DNA of 64,000 bases, taken from positions 1-64,000 of the forward strand of contig NZ_AUYB01000104.1 in the NCBI RefSeq assembly GCF_001625655.1, given 5' to 3'. The notes beneath the pieces are model-generated. The model saw only the letters and a list, made by a program, of their open reading frames with translations, ran no database searches and was not told the origin of the DNA. This document shows positions 11,925 to 20,059 of this stretch, one piece after another. The number at the start of each line of letters is the position of its first letter. The stretch's first letter is position 1. The DNA is from Pseudoalteromonas luteoviolacea DSM 6061 (GTDB lineage Bacteria > Pseudomonadota > Gammaproteobacteria > Enterobacterales > Alteromonadaceae). A program made the position numbers and the translations under genes.

Positions 11925-12451
11925 TATTTGTAGAGCTCTTGATGAATAAATGGAGCCATCGCTAACGTTAAGGCTTGTGTATAAGAGCTTTCCCGCGTTG
12001 CTAAGTTATTTGTTAGCAATCCTATCGCCCCGCCTTTTTGTTTGATGTTAGTGGTGTTAAAAACGCGATCCATGACATGGCCGAGCTCTTCACCCTGTTC
12101 TAGTGCGTCATATATTTGATTTGGCAAAGGTAAGTTGCAGCTTCGTCCAACAATCGACTGTGTATGATTTGCAATTACCACGAACGCAAATGTAGCAGCG
12201 CCATAGGCAAATTTAGCTGCGCCTCCTTCCATGGCGCAATAATAGTCTGCGCTGTGATTAGCTTTTAAGAAGGCCACACGGTTTTCTGCACCTGCGAGTG
12301 TATCATCTTCACCTAGTGGTTGATCTGCCACACCGCTTGGCGCATGCAGACCTTCACATTGGATCTCGCTTTCAGGGAAATAACGTTGAAATATAGTTTT
12401 TGCTGCGTTTATTTTTACTGGGTTTTTTGAACCCACAAGCACCTTTATCAT
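11924..12451 (-). CDS. yjjX: Inosine/xanthosine triphosphatase
   Basis: The 175-residue protein matches the YjjX/NTPase family of non-canonical purine NTP hydrolases. It opens with the VGSKNPVKINA substrate-binding motif and has the conserved GVADQPLGEDDTLAGAENR block at about 41-60 and an MEGGAA segment near 100. It removes ITP/XTP from the nucleotide pool. It is upstream of yjjG with a 1-bp overlap, and prkB lies 62 bp further upstream on the same strand, so a three-gene transcript is possible. Confidence 0.92.
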   Translation of the reverse strand: MIKVLVGSKNPVKINAAKTIFQRYFPESEIQCEGLHAPSGVADQPLGEDDTLAGAENRVAFLKANHSADYYCAMEGGAAKFAYGAATFAFVVIANHTQSIVGRSCNLPLPNQIYDALEQGEELGHVMDRVFNTTNIKQKGGAIGLLTNNLATRESSYTQALTLAMAPFIHQELYK

Positions 12452-12513
12452 AGTGTCTTTTTATTTATGAAATTTAATCGCTAGTGTACTGATCCCTGTA
12501 AGGATTACGCAAA

Positions 12514-13413
12514 TTAAATTGGTAAATCAGTTGGCGCTAAGTTTTCATAAGCTCGCTTTTTAATTAGCAAGTCTTTGATAAGGGGAGTTAATACCAGCTC
12601 CATCGCTAACCCCATTTTTCCACCAGGGACTACCAAAGTATTTACCCTAGACATGAAACTCCCCTCAATCATTTGCAAGTAATATGGGAAATCCACATCT
12701 TCAATACCGCGAAAGCGTATTACTACAAAACTCTCATCTAAAGAAGGGATGTCTTTGGCACTGAAAGGGTTGGAAGTATCGACAGTTGGAACCCGTTGAA
12801 AATTAATATGAGTTCGTGAAAACTGCGGTGTAATATGATTTATATAATCATCCATACTGCGGACGATAGATGTCATGACGGCTTCTCGAGAATGCCCTCG
12901 TTCATGGGTGTCACGAATTAGTTTTTGGATCCATTCAAGATTGATGATTGGCACCATGCCAATGAGTAGGTCAACATGTTTGGCAACGTTATGTTGTTCT
13001 GAAACGACACCGCCATGAAGTCCTTCGTAAAACAACATATCTGTATTTTGTTCGAGATCTTGATACGGTGTAAATGTACCGGGTAATTGATTGTAGGGAA
13101 CAGCATCATCAAAAGTATGTAAGTACTTACGTATTCTGCCGTTTCCTGTGTTTCCGTAGCTGGCAAACAACTCTTCCAGTGCTTCAAAATCATTGGCTTG
13201 TTGGCCAAAATAGCTTAAATGTTTACCTTCTTGAAGTGCTTCGCGTTTTAACTTGTCCATTTCAGGGCGCGTATAACGGTGAAAGCTGTCACCTTCCACA
13301 AACGCAGCTTTGGCATCAAGGCTTCGAAAAATATGCTTAATGGCGTTAGTCGTGGTGGTTGTGCCCGCACCAGAACTTCCTGTAATCGCTATGATTGGGT
13401 GTTGTTGTGACAT
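12514..13413 (-). CDS. prkB: PrkB-type phosphoribulokinase family protein
   Basis: The 299-residue P-loop kinase is related to phosphoribulokinase/uridine kinase (COG3954). The nucleotide loop GSSGAGTTTT spans 12-21; Thr replaces the usual Walker Lys, which is also the case in E. coli PrkB. The EGDSFHRYTRPEMD segment (about 40-53), EGLHGG and PGGKMGLAMEL are strongly conserved. No RuBisCO or other Calvin-cycle gene is nearby, so carbon fixation is unlikely and the true substrate is unknown. The start is the only ATG consistent with the P-loop at the family position. Confidence 0.9.
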   Translation of the reverse strand: MSQQHPIIAITGSSGAGTTTTTNAIKHIFRSLDAKAAFVEGDSFHRYTRPEMDKLKREALQEGKHLSYFGQQANDFEALEELFASYGNTGNGRIRKYLHTFDDAVPYNQLPGTFTPYQDLEQNTDMLFYEGLHGGVVSEQHNVAKHVDLLIGMVPIINLEWIQKLIRDTHERGHSREAVMTSIVRSMDDYINHITPQFSRTHINFQRVPTVDTSNPFSAKDIPSLDESFVVIRFRGIEDVDFPYYLQMIEGSFMSRVNTLVVPGGKMGLAMELVLTPLIKDLLIKKRAYENLAPTDLPI

Positions 13414-13676
13414 TGAAACCTCAATGAAAGTTATCCAGAAATCAAAAAGAGATCTTATCAGAAGTAGTTATTTACGAACTTATCAATTCATATTCTGATG
13501 CCTGCTAGGCATGAAAATAATAGTTTTCAATTGCCTATTCGTTTTTCGATGTTACTGCAAGAGGAAAAATTCGCAAGCGCTTAAAGCGTCAATTTGATCT
13601 AGTTACTCTTTGAACTGACAAATTATTGGTTTTTGTGTCTTGTCCTAGGTAAGATCAAAAATAAAAAGGATGCACA

Positions 13677-14540
13677 ATGATAGTTAAAACTCTCAAGGCA
13701 CTGAGCGTGATTTGCTTTTTTTCGATGTTTACTGCATATGCAGCTATGCCCAAGAGTCAGATTTGGCTCGCTAAAGAGTCAAAGGACGGGTTTGTGGTTA
13801 AGCCGCTAACAACGCCTGATGCTTATCACAACCAGCCGCTAGTGACGGATAAAGGCGTGTACTACACAAAAGAATTAATGGATAAACAACAAACTCAGAC
13901 GGATTTATTTTTCTATAGTTTTACAGAAAAAGCCCATGTCAATTTAACAAATACGCCTGTTTCTGAATATTCTCCTACGCTATACCCACATGGTGACGGT
14001 GTATCGGCAGTCGTTGTTGAACCATCAGGAGAGCAAAAACTGTGGTTTTACCCAAGTGATGATAGAGTGGCGCCGTCACGAATATTTGAACATTTAGAGC
14101 CAGTTGGGTATCACGTTTGGGGTAAAAACACGGATGTGATGATGTTTATTTTAGGGACGCCACATACATTGCAATTTACAGACTTAAATGGACATTTGCC
14201 AAAGCGGGTGGCGAGCGATATTGGTAGAAGCCTAGCGTATAATGCAAAAAAAGACGTATATAGTTTTACCTATACAGAAAATAATACGCATTGGTTTGCA
14301 ACATACTCCAACCAATTACAATCGATCAGCAAACTTTTTGCCTTACCTACAAAAGTACGAGATTACACTTGGCTTGACGCAGACACCGTAGCCTATGCTA
14401 TTGGTAGCCGCATATTCACACGCACAATATCGGAACCCAAGCGAGTTAGTTTATGGAGAAATCTACAGGATTATTGTACGGCAAACATCACTCGGCTGAG
14501 TTATAATGAGGGTACTCTAGCTTTTGTATGTCGTCAGTGA
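13677..14540 (+). CDS. Exported TolB/WD40-like beta-propeller protein, function unknown
   Basis: The 287-residue protein has a signal peptide at about 1-22 (ends AYA-AMP), so it is periplasmic or secreted. The remainder is built of short beta-rich segments (QPLVTDKGVYYTKEL, SEYSPTLYPHGDGVSAVV, DYTWLDADTVAYAIG). These resemble the blades of TolB or S9-peptidase propellers, with no catalytic domain attached. An AAAAAGGA ribosome site lies 8-9 bases before the ATG. It is followed 69 bp later by galE and may be monocistronic. No enzymatic motif is visible. Confidence 0.75.
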   Translation: MIVKTLKALSVICFFSMFTAYAAMPKSQIWLAKESKDGFVVKPLTTPDAYHNQPLVTDKGVYYTKELMDKQQTQTDLFFYSFTEKAHVNLTNTPVSEYSPTLYPHGDGVSAVVVEPSGEQKLWFYPSDDRVAPSRIFEHLEPVGYHVWGKNTDVMMFILGTPHTLQFTDLNGHLPKRVASDIGRSLAYNAKKDVYSFTYTENNTHWFATYSNQLQSISKLFALPTKVRDYTWLDADTVAYAIGSRIFTRTISEPKRVSLWRNLQDYCTANITRLSYNEGTLAFVCRQ

Positions 14541-14609
14541 ATCCTCACGAACACATTCAGTCAAAAGCGAAAATTGTACAAGTAAATTATATAGATTAGT
14601 AAGGTAAAC

Positions 14610-15626
14610 ATGGTTGTTTTAGTAACTGGTGGTGCAGGTTATATAGGGTCTCATACCGTTTTAGAACTTTTGAATCAAGGTGATGAAGTTGTTGTAATTG
14701 ATAACTTAGCCAACGCTTCTGAGGTTTCATTGGAAAGAGTTTCCGAACTCACAGGACATGAGGTGAAGTTTTACCAAGGGGATGTTTTAGATAGAGCATT
14801 TCTTGATTCTGTATTTTCTGCGCACCAGATTGAACAAGTAATTCACTTTGCAGGCTTAAAAGCAGTTGGAGAATCGGTAGTAAAACCAATCGAGTACTAT
14901 CAAACTAATGTGCAAGGCACTTTAACATTGCTAGATGCAATGCGTGCGGCGAACGTATTTAAGATTGTATTTAGCTCATCTGCAACCGTTTATGGTGACC
15001 CTACTAGCCTGCCAATAAAGGAAGATTTTCCCACTGGTGGCACAACGAACCCTTACGGAACATCAAAGCTAATGGTGGAGCTGGTATTAAAGGATTTGGC
15101 TGAGTCAGATCCTCGTTGGTCAGTCGCTATTCTACGTTACTTTAACCCTGTTGGTGCGCACAGCTCAGGTTTAATTGGTGAAGATCCAAATGGCATCCCA
15201 AATAATTTGTTGCCGTATATTACACAAGTTGCAGTTGGTAAGCTTGCCAGTCTAGGTGTGTTTGGTGATGACTATGATACAGCAGACGGCACTGGTGTAA
15301 GAGATTATATTCATGTTGTTGATTTGGCCATAGGGCACCTCAAAGCAATGTCAAAGCTGGCTAAAGACAAAGGTGTGCACATCTACAATCTAGGCACGGG
15401 TAATGGATATTCTGTTTTAGATATGATTAAAGCATTTGAAAAAGCATCTTCCAAAGCTATTCCTTACGAAATTAAACCTCGCAGAGATGGTGACATTGCT
15501 GCATGTTACGCTGAGCCTGAGAAAGCGTACAAAGAATTAGGCTGGAAGGCACAAAGGGGTATTAATGAGATGATGGCAGATTCTTGGAACTGGCAGAAAA
15601 ATAACCCTCAGGGTTATGGGTCGTAA
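14610..15626 (+). CDS. galE: UDP-glucose 4-epimerase
   Basis: The 338-residue extended short-chain dehydrogenase/reductase interconverts UDP-glucose and UDP-galactose for the Leloir pathway and surface polysaccharides. The Rossmann motif GGAGYIGSH starts at residue 7. The catalytic Ser-Tyr-Lys set is present, with SSSATVYG around 122-129 and Y149/K153 in YGTSK. The length matches E. coli GalE (338). No galK, galT or polysaccharide cluster is adjacent, so it appears to be a stand-alone housekeeping copy. Confidence 0.97.
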   Translation: MVVLVTGGAGYIGSHTVLELLNQGDEVVVIDNLANASEVSLERVSELTGHEVKFYQGDVLDRAFLDSVFSAHQIEQVIHFAGLKAVGESVVKPIEYYQTNVQGTLTLLDAMRAANVFKIVFSSSATVYGDPTSLPIKEDFPTGGTTNPYGTSKLMVELVLKDLAESDPRWSVAILRYFNPVGAHSSGLIGEDPNGIPNNLLPYITQVAVGKLASLGVFGDDYDTADGTGVRDYIHVVDLAIGHLKAMSKLAKDKGVHIYNLGTGNGYSVLDMIKAFEKASSKAIPYEIKPRRDGDIAACYAEPEKAYKELGWKAQRGINEMMADSWNWQKNNPQGYGS

Positions 15627-15677
15627 ATTAGACAATTTCCCCCAGCTATTGCACAATTCTGAATATCACATTGTTAA

Positions 15678-15713
15678 GCTCACAAGCACTAGAGTTTGTG
15701 GGCTCGATATTTT
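15678..15713 (+). terminator. Possible terminator after galE
   Basis: A GCTCACAA (15678-15685) / TTGTGGGC (15696-15703) stem with one G-U pair is followed by TCGATATTTTA. The T-tract is weak, but it is the only hairpin between galE and the downstream peptide gene and would make that gene independently transcribed. Confidence 0.4.
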
Positions 15714-15828
15714 AAATCCTAACCTAGTGCCAGTTCACTCAATGTTAAGGTTGTATTAGGTTTGTTTGCCTTTATGTAAAAAAGGTGGTTATTTTATATG
15801 AATAATTTTATTATAAGGAACTAACGCA

Positions 15829-15969
15829 ATGAAACTAAAAAAAGTTAAGTTGAAACAATTGTCTAATCTGCAGTTATTAAAGGTGAAAGGCGGAAGTGCA
15901 AGTTCAGACCATTATGAACCGCCACAAGCAATGAGAGTCGCTGATTCAGGCTACAATAAGGCATCCTAG
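15829..15969 (+). CDS. Double-glycine leader peptide, putative RiPP/bacteriocin-like precursor (46 aa)
   Basis: The ATG is preceded by TAAGGA with 9-base spacing. The 46-residue product has a lysine-rich amphipathic leader (MKLKKVKLKQLSNLQLLKVK) ending in Gly21-Gly22. A 24-residue core follows with five Ser, one His, two Tyr, a Pro-Pro pair, no Cys and no Thr. A short Lys/Leu-rich leader with a GG site is the hallmark of substrates of C39-peptidase transporters, and similar MKLK-type leaders occur on lanthipeptide-like and other RiPP precursors. The absence of Cys/Thr argues against a classical lantibiotic. A five-helix membrane protein starts 42 bp downstream with no terminator between, which suggests an export, immunity or maturation partner. 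No modification enzyme or C39 transporter is in the window. Confidence 0.62.
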   Translation: MKLKKVKLKQLSNLQLLKVKGGSASSDHYEPPQAMRVADSGYNKAS

Positions 15970-16011
15970 TCAGTATAATCCAGAATTGAAAGGAGTCGCG
16001 GAAGGTAAGAC

Positions 16012-16575
16012 ATGAATGAATTTTTCTACAATTTGGGATGGCTAATTAGGTTTTTTGAGCTACTTATCATTTGCTTTTTAATACTTAAATTTTGGAAGCA
16101 TAGATTTAGTTTATTTTTTGGTGGAAAAGATAGTTTAAAAACGATAGATGATCATGAGCTCCATTCTTGCTTTTTAACAGCTTTATGCACGCTTCTATTC
16201 TACTTCATTGGTGTGGAAACCAGTGCATACATTATGTCTCTCCCAATGGAGAAATTTGCACTCAGACGTGTTTTTTACTTTTCCAAGCTGGTGATTATGG
16301 CCTCATTTATGGCAACTTTGTATATTCTGCACTCAATTAGGGGCTGCTTATTTTCCCGAGTGGCAAAAAGCATAGGTTACTTATCAATGTTTTCGGTGTC
16401 ATTACATATGATGCAGCTGGTAGCGAGGGGGTACTTTGATTTTAATGGGTTATCACCGCTATACCAGTTTTCGGTTATGTTCATTAACGTTATGGCGTTT
16501 ATGGTTATTGCTATTTACTCTGTAAAACTAATGATAAAAACCAAGTTTGACAGCTATAAAGAACTTGTAAAATGA
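16012..16575 (+). CDS. Five-helix integral membrane protein, function unknown
   Basis: The 187-residue protein has five predicted membrane segments at about 9-28, 53-74, 88-107, 120-139 and 152-174 and a basic C-terminal tail. A GGAAGG site precedes the ATG by 6 bases. I recognise no family. It lies 42 bp after the double-glycine peptide gene in the same direction and is AT-rich like it, so the pair probably forms one operon. Immunity to, or export of, the peptide is a guess from context only; no ATPase, protease or CAAX-protease motif is seen. Confidence 0.72.
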   Translation: MNEFFYNLGWLIRFFELLIICFLILKFWKHRFSLFFGGKDSLKTIDDHELHSCFLTALCTLLFYFIGVETSAYIMSLPMEKFALRRVFYFSKLVIMASFMATLYILHSIRGCLFSRVAKSIGYLSMFSVSLHMMQLVARGYFDFNGLSPLYQFSVMFINVMAFMVIAIYSVKLMIKTKFDSYKELVK

Positions 16576-17006
16576 TGGATATGTTACGTCTTGAGTTCTG
16601 TGCTGATACCGAATATTCAACCTAATTATAGATATCAAATATGACCGCATGAGAGCAGCAAGAATGTTCAAGATGTATGCTGCTTTATCGTGTTTTTGCT
16701 CCTTCACTATAGGAGTTTTAAAAGCCTCTTTTTCGCCTTTTCTCGTTTTTTATACCCTGTAGAGCACTTCACATTTTTGCTGTGGCATTTTTACTGAAAA
16801 ATTTACTTTCGTTGTGTATAATTACGCCCTTGGATTTCTCGCGAACTATGCATTTTTAGCGTGCTTCGCCAGATTTTAATTTCGTTTTTCAATTCTAAAC
16901 GATGCCATTTCTAATCCCCAAGATATTGATCTTTTCGGCCCTATAGAGGGTGGTTTTAGTGTCTAATTCGGTCAAATTCAAGGGGGTTGAGGCGGATTGA
17001 GGTTGT
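16576..17006 (+). promoter_or_regulatory. Intergenic region with dusA promoter
   Basis: This is 431 bp without a convincing gene. A good sigma-70 -10 TATAAT lies at 16817-16822, with CTGAAA at 16794-16799 as -35 (17-bp spacing). That leaves a leader of roughly 180 nt before dusA. A GAGG site precedes the ATG at 17007. No strong hairpin was seen in the leader. Confidence 0.55.
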
Positions 17007-18023
17007 ATGCAAAACTCAGATAAATCAGGCGTTAGCCCACTAAACATAAGCGATTCGGCGTTTCGCCGCTTCTCCGTTGCACCGATGCTGGATTGGACGG
17101 ATAGGCATTGCCGTACTTTTCATCGTAAATTAAGCAAACATGCGGTGCTGTACACAGAAATGATTACCACAGGTGCAATTATCTTTGGTAAAGGAGACTA
17201 TCTAGCTTTTGGTGAGCATGAAATGCCAGTTGCGTTGCAATTAGGCGGTTCTGATCCTAAAGCATTGGCAGAGTGTGCAAAACGAGCCCAAGAGTATGGG
17301 TACAATGAAGTTAACTTGAATGTTGGGTGTCCGTCAGATCGTGTGCAAAACGGTCGTTTTGGTGCATGTTTGATGGCTGAACCCAAATTAGTGGCAGATT
17401 GTGTTGCTGCAATGAAATCCGAAGTATCTATACCAGTTACAGTAAAAACGCGAATTGGTATTGATGAGCAAGACTCGTATGAGTTTTTGACCAATTTAAT
17501 TGAAGCGTCACATGAGATCGGGTGTGATGATTTTATTATTCATGCTCGAAAAGCATGGCTGCAAGGTTTAAGCCCTAAGGAAAATCGTGAAATCCCGCCA
17601 CTCGATTATCCTCGTGTATATAAACTAAAACAGGACTACCCCCATCTTCATATTAGTATTAATGGTGGCGTTAAAACACTGGAAGAATGTGAGCATCATC
17701 TAGCACACATTGATGGGGTTATGGTCGGTAGGGAAGCATACAGCAACCCATTTTTACTGTCTCAGGTAGATGAAAAGCTCTATGGTGATAAGCCATTTAG
17801 CCAAACTCGTCATGAGGTGGTTCGCAGTATGTATGACTATTTTGAACAAGAGATGAGCCGCGGTGCGAACTTTTGGCACATAGCAAGGCATATGTTAGGT
17901 ATTTTTCAGAATCAGCCGGGTGCGAGAGGGTTTAGACGTCACCTTTCTGAAAACGGGCACAAAAAAGATGCTGATATTAATGTTATGGAAAAAGCGCTGA
18001 CATTTGTACCTGAAAACACTTAA
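17007..18023 (+). CDS. dusA: tRNA-dihydrouridine(20/20a) synthase DusA
   Basis: The 338-residue FMN-dependent TIM-barrel enzyme reduces uridine 20/20a in the tRNA D-loop. The N-terminal [10 protein letters not shown] motif binds FMN. Catalytic Cys108 lies in [20 protein letters not shown], and the KTRIG and INGGV phosphate-binding segments follow. The [21 protein letters not shown] stretch is specific to the DusA branch. It is flanked by a likely promoter upstream and a hairpin downstream, so it is probably monocistronic. Confidence 0.96.
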   Translation: MQNSDKSGVSPLNISDSAFRRFSVAPMLDWTDRHCRTFHRKLSKHAVLYTEMITTGAIIFGKGDYLAFGEHEMPVALQLGGSDPKALAECAKRAQEYGYNEVNLNVGCPSDRVQNGRFGACLMAEPKLVADCVAAMKSEVSIPVTVKTRIGIDEQDSYEFLTNLIEASHEIGCDDFIIHARKAWLQGLSPKENREIPPLDYPRVYKLKQDYPHLHISINGGVKTLEECEHHLAHIDGVMVGREAYSNPFLLSQVDEKLYGDKPFSQTRHEVVRSMYDYFEQEMSRGANFWHIARHMLGIFQNQPGARGFRRHLSENGHKKDADINVMEKALTFVPENT

Positions 18024-18030
18024 ATTGGTG

Positions 18031-18060
18031 TTGGCCATTAAGCTACTTATTGGCCAATTT
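18031..18060 (+). terminator. Hairpin after dusA (possible terminator or psp upstream element)
   Basis: A 12-bp stem with one mismatch (18031-18042 with 18046-18057) has a 3-base loop and is followed by TTTCG. It begins 8 bp past the dusA stop, so termination is the simplest reading. It also lies about 80-110 bp upstream of the psp -24/-12 promoter, where an enhancer protein such as PspF would bind, and the TTGGCCA/TGGCCAA arms form a palindrome. Confidence 0.45.
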
Positions 18061-18138
18061 CGCTAATACTTTGTGCTTCTGAACTAAATGAATTTCATGG
18101 TTTTTTGCTAACTATCTGAAATTATTTTACTTTTTATT

Positions 18139-18154
18139 TTGGCACAATGATTGG
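18139..18154 (+). promoter_or_regulatory. Sigma-54 (-24/-12) promoter of the psp operon
   Basis: TTGGCAC at 18139-18145 and TTGG at 18151-18154 give the GG-N10-GG spacing of sigma-54 promoters. The -12 element deviates from TTGC, as I recall the E. coli pspA promoter also does (TTGGCAC...TTGT). The expected transcription start is near 18165, 25-30 bases before the ATG at 18192. Known biology: psp operons are driven by sigma-54 with the enhancer PspF; no pspF gene is in this window. Confidence 0.68.
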
Positions 18155-18191
18155 AATATTAAAGTCATTATATGTCTTAAAGGAACATGTT

Positions 18192-18884
18192 ATGGCTTTA
18201 ATTAATCGTATTGAAGATTTCATCAAATCGGAATTCAACGCACTTTTAGATAAATCAGAGTGCCCGAATAAATCCCGCCAATGCTCTTATCGAGAGCTAC
18301 AAGACGCTTTGGACTCGTGCAGAGCGTTGTCAGCAAGACTTATCTGTGAAAAGAAAACGGTTGAGCGACAGATTAAACATCAAACTAGCCAAGCACAAGA
18401 TTGGTATGACAAAGCCCAGTATGCACTGGAAAAAGAAAGAGAAGATCTGGCCAAAGCTGCAATCATAGAAAAGCACAAGTGTGAGCAATCTCTTGACCAT
18501 GCGCAGCATCAGTTGAGTGAGTTATCTTCGGCGATAGAAAAATTGGACAGTGACATTGCGACTCTTAAAGAGAAAATTCACCTAAATACCCGACCAAATT
18601 CAACGCAACCGGTGAAAGAGCAAGCCGTTTTGGCACGGCTAAAAATCAAGGAATTATTGCACAACCCCGTGATCCAAGGAGTCGCTGCTCAACTTGAATT
18701 GTTGGAGAGGAAGTTGCAAAAAGCAGAGTCGAAAGTTGAGAGCTTTGAGGCAACGGAAACACAAACAAATCAAACAAAGAGTGCGTTTAATGAATTGCTC
18801 AAACATGAAAAGGTAGAATCTACGCTGAAGTCTTTAAAGGAAAAGCTGGCTTCTGCTTCATCACGCACGACAACAGCTAATTAG
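18192..18884 (+). CDS. pspA: Phage shock protein A (PspA/IM30/ESCRT-III family)
   Basis: The 230-residue, almost wholly helical coiled-coil protein matches PspA/Vipp1 in size and shape. The amphipathic N-terminal helix MALINRIEDFIKSEFNALLD is typical of the family, which binds stressed inner membrane. I start it at 18192, which has an AAAGGA site 7 bases upstream. The in-frame ATG at 18147 lies inside the -24/-12 promoter and upstream of the predicted transcript start. An unusual CPNKSRQC pair of Cys occurs near residues 25-32. pspC follows 8 bp downstream. In E. coli PspA also inhibits PspF. Confidence 0.82.
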   Translation: MALINRIEDFIKSEFNALLDKSECPNKSRQCSYRELQDALDSCRALSARLICEKKTVERQIKHQTSQAQDWYDKAQYALEKEREDLAKAAIIEKHKCEQSLDHAQHQLSELSSAIEKLDSDIATLKEKIHLNTRPNSTQPVKEQAVLARLKIKELLHNPVIQGVAAQLELLERKLQKAESKVESFEATETQTNQTKSAFNELLKHEKVESTLKSLKEKLASASSRTTTAN

Positions 18885-18892
18885 GAGGCCAC

Positions 18893-19093
18893 ATGGATTC
18901 GCAATATTACAAATCTCAATTCCAAAAAGCGCCAAAGAAAAAGCTGGCAGGAGTCTGTATTCAAATTGCTAAGCGATTTGATTTACCGGTATGGCTAGTG
19001 AGGGTTTTGCTTGTATTACTCGCATTGAAATTTACATGGCTTTGTATTGTTGGTTATGGGATAGGTTGGTTGTGTTTGTCAGATGACAGGTAG
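18893..19093 (+). CDS. pspC: PspC-domain small membrane protein
   Basis: The 66-residue protein has the PspC signature: a basic cytosolic start, LAGVCIQIAKRFDLPVWLVRV, then one hydrophobic helix (about 38-60). PspC is the inner-membrane partner that senses stress and recruits PspA. It lacks the periplasmic domain of E. coli PspC (119 aa), a short form common in marine gammaproteobacteria. An AGGAGG site lies 4-9 bases upstream of the ATG, and the gene is 8 bp from pspA. Confidence 0.87.
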   Translation: MDSQYYKSQFQKAPKKKLAGVCIQIAKRFDLPVWLVRVLLVLLALKFTWLCIVGYGIGWLCLSDDR

Positions 19094-19101
19094 GAGAAAT
19101 T

Positions 19102-19425
19102 ATGAAAGCGGCAGTTGCTATTGTATTTTTGTTGCTGGCTTTGTCAGCAATGTCCTGGCTTTCTGCTCCAGTTGCAGTACTAAGCATGCCTGAATTCGTT
19201 TATGAAATGAGTTGGGTAGGAATGGAACTTGGCGGGTTTTTGGCATTGATCTTAGTGTTTTTTGCGGTGGTTGCGTTGCTCAGTATAGGAATACTGGGTG
19301 TTGGTTTAGTAGTGCTCATTGGGCTAGTGTTAGCGCTGTTATTCGGATCAGTCGTAATTGCTTTACCGCTGTGTTTGCTGATTATATTCGCGTGGCTAAT
19401 TAGTGATGAGTGGTCATTGTGTTAG
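19102..19425 (+). CDS. Small hydrophobic membrane protein of the psp operon
   Basis: The 107-residue protein is almost entirely hydrophobic, with about three membrane segments (near 4-26, 42-75 and 78-102). It is rich in Leu/Val/Gly/Ala and has no recognised family motif. The ATG is preceded by TAGGAGAAATT and lies 8 bp after pspC, so it is the third psp operon gene. By position it may replace PspB/PspD/PspG as a membrane accessory, but sequence alone does not show this. Confidence 0.75.
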   Translation: MKAAVAIVFLLLALSAMSWLSAPVAVLSMPEFVYEMSWVGMELGGFLALILVFFAVVALLSIGILGVGLVVLIGLVLALLFGSVVIALPLCLLIIFAWLISDEWSLC

Positions 19426-19535
19426 GGCATAGGTAGATGGTTATGAAATGAGTATTTTGCTGTGAATTCAGTGTATAACAACGGTATACTTAGCATATCC
19501 AATACTGGTTTAGTCAGAATTATAGGAATCCAATC

Positions 19536-20051
19536 ATGCTTAGAACTGTTGCACTTATCTCGCTTGTTTCTTTCTCTGGTTATGGCATTGCGCATAATCA
19601 TCAACATGATGGTCACCAACATGGTGCTCATCAACACGCCCAGCATAATTCAGCAAGTCTTCAGGTTTCAAACGCAAAAATTCGCGCGTTTTTACCGGCC
19701 GCAAAGTCAACTGCTGGTTATATGACCATAAATAATGGTACGAAAGAGTCAGTTACCATCGTAAAAGCAAAGATTGAAGGACTGGGCCGTGTTGAAATTC
19801 ATGAGCATATACATAGCAATGGCATGATGAAAATGCAGCCAGTCAAAAAGCTAGTCGTACCGGCAAATGGACAAGTAGAATTCAAACCTGGTGGTTACCA
19901 CCTGATGGGCTTTGAGCCAAAAGTAAAGTTAAAAGTAGGCGAAACCCGTAAACTCACACTATATTTTTCAAATGGTGAGAAAGTTGAAAATGAAATTAAA
20001 GTTGTTTCTCTAAAAGATGCGTTTTCATCTGAGTCACACCATCATCATTAG
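19536..20051 (+). CDS. Periplasmic copper chaperone PCu(A)C with His-rich termini
   Basis: The 171-residue protein has a signal peptide (about 1-19) and a PCu(A)C/DUF461 domain with the Cu(I) motif EIHEH...MMKM...GYHLMGF (a His-x(n)-Met-x(n)-His-x-Met pattern) at about 87-128. In the known family these bind copper and deliver it to cytochrome c oxidase. A His-dense stretch (HNHQHDGHQHGAHQHAQH) follows the signal peptide and the protein ends in HHHH; both likely add metal binding. The ATG at 19536 fits a normal signal peptide. It is followed 8 bp later by the DUF2333 gene. No cytochrome oxidase genes are adjacent. Confidence 0.9.
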   Translation: MLRTVALISLVSFSGYGIAHNHQHDGHQHGAHQHAQHNSASLQVSNAKIRAFLPAAKSTAGYMTINNGTKESVTIVKAKIEGLGRVEIHEHIHSNGMMKMQPVKKLVVPANGQVEFKPGGYHLMGFEPKVKLKVGETRKLTLYFSNGEKVENEIKVVSLKDAFSSESHHHH

Positions 20052-20059
20052 GAGATAGG

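Noticed and set aside
12514..13413. PrkB as evidence for carbon fixation
   Set aside because: It belongs to the PrkB branch also found in E. coli, and no RuBisCO or Calvin-cycle gene is nearby.
18147..18191. Upstream ATG extending PspA by 15 residues
   Set aside because: It lies inside the -24/-12 promoter and upstream of the predicted transcript start; the ATG at 18192 has a good ribosome site and the family N-terminus.
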